DNA of 64,000 nucleotides from the NCBI RefSeq assembly GCF_006438915.1, contig NZ_RCZE01000005.1, positions 248,001 to 312,000 of the forward strand, given 5' to 3'. This DNA comes from Pseudomonas arsenicoxydans. GTDB taxonomy: Bacteria > Pseudomonadota > Gammaproteobacteria > Pseudomonadales > Pseudomonadaceae. Under the pieces are notes generated by a model, which was given only the letters and a program-made list of their open reading frames with translations, ran no database searches and was not told the DNA's origin. This document shows, in pieces, positions 63,967 to 64,000 of the stretch (position 1 is the stretch's first letter; each line of letters starts with the position of its first letter). The position numbers and the translations under genes were made by a program.

Positions 63967-64000
63967 ATGATCCGTAAAATCCCCACAGTTGCCTTGCTGA
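63967..64000 (+). CDS. Start of a probable secreted or outer-membrane protein, cut off by window edge
   Basis: Eleven codons, MIRKIPTVALL, with a GAGGA RBS 5-9 bp upstream. Basic residues followed by a hydrophobic run look like a signal peptide start. Nothing more can be said. Confidence 0.5.
   Translation, partial: MIRKIPTVALL

Overview
This window looks like about 64 kb of chromosome from a fluorescent-group Pseudomonas. The evidence is the tig-clpP-clpX-lon-hupB-ppiD block next to folD and a tRNA-Arg/His/Leu/His cluster, the high GC content with typical pseudomonad codon use, and ten inverted-pair REP-type repeats of the kind that litter P. fluorescens intergenic spaces (cores such as GGGAGCGGGCTTGCTCGCGA). 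I see no prophage, IS element, integrase, CRISPR array or plasmid function. Gene content is chromosomal throughout, with catabolic cassettes on the left and a core block in the middle.

Layout. 0-3.5 kb: a truncated ProC-like reductase and a TetR regulator, facing a DgcA-like flavoprotein and a cupin. A 43-bp TetR operator overlaps the divergent promoter. 3.6-6.5 kb: an M14 carboxypeptidase, then a catalase-related peroxidase/cytochrome b561 operon. 6.5-10.3 kb: a crotonase, a membrane flavo-oxidoreductase and a stand-alone adenylation protein; the last two resemble the two halves of the fungal redox protein TmpL. 10.4-11.8 kb: an ECF sigma/anti-sigma pair whose own promoter matches the catalase promoter exactly in both boxes and spacing. 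11.9-19.7 kb: an IclR regulator and a seven-gene operon encoding a PotABCD-type ABC transporter with a three-subunit HcnABC/opine-oxidase-type dehydrogenase. 20-25 kb: a ZapE-like ATPase, an LRR-kinase fusion, a YebC-family protein and a VgrG-like protein without a needle. 25-32 kb: an aminoethylphosphonate region (FAD amine oxidase, OPA-type MFS permease, two LysR regulators, phnW, phnX). 32-38.5 kb: cytochrome b561, a D-cysteine desulfhydrase-like PLP enzyme, FadH, a nitrilase-fold protein lacking its catalytic Cys, and an AraC regulator.

38.4-50.3 kb: a 28-residue ORF, a DUF2242 lipoprotein, ppiD, a tRNA-like element, hupB, lon (with a sigma-32-type promoter), clpX, clpP, tig, four tRNAs and folD. 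50.5-64 kb: pbpG, two small acidic proteins, a C39-like lipoprotein with no catalytic Cys, TerC, an NhaR-type regulator, an MFS exporter, sstT, DUF1993, a GT2/LAB_N/GT39 glycosyl-transfer cassette, a YceH protein, a cupin, an AroE-like dehydrogenase and the start of a secreted protein at the right edge.

The best candidates for undescribed biology are the split TmpL-like pair with its crotonase (6.5-10.3 kb), the ECF module wired to the catalase/b561 operon across it, and the degenerate tRNA-Asp-like RNA between hupB and ppiD. All functional statements rest on motif reading and family knowledge; no database search was run.
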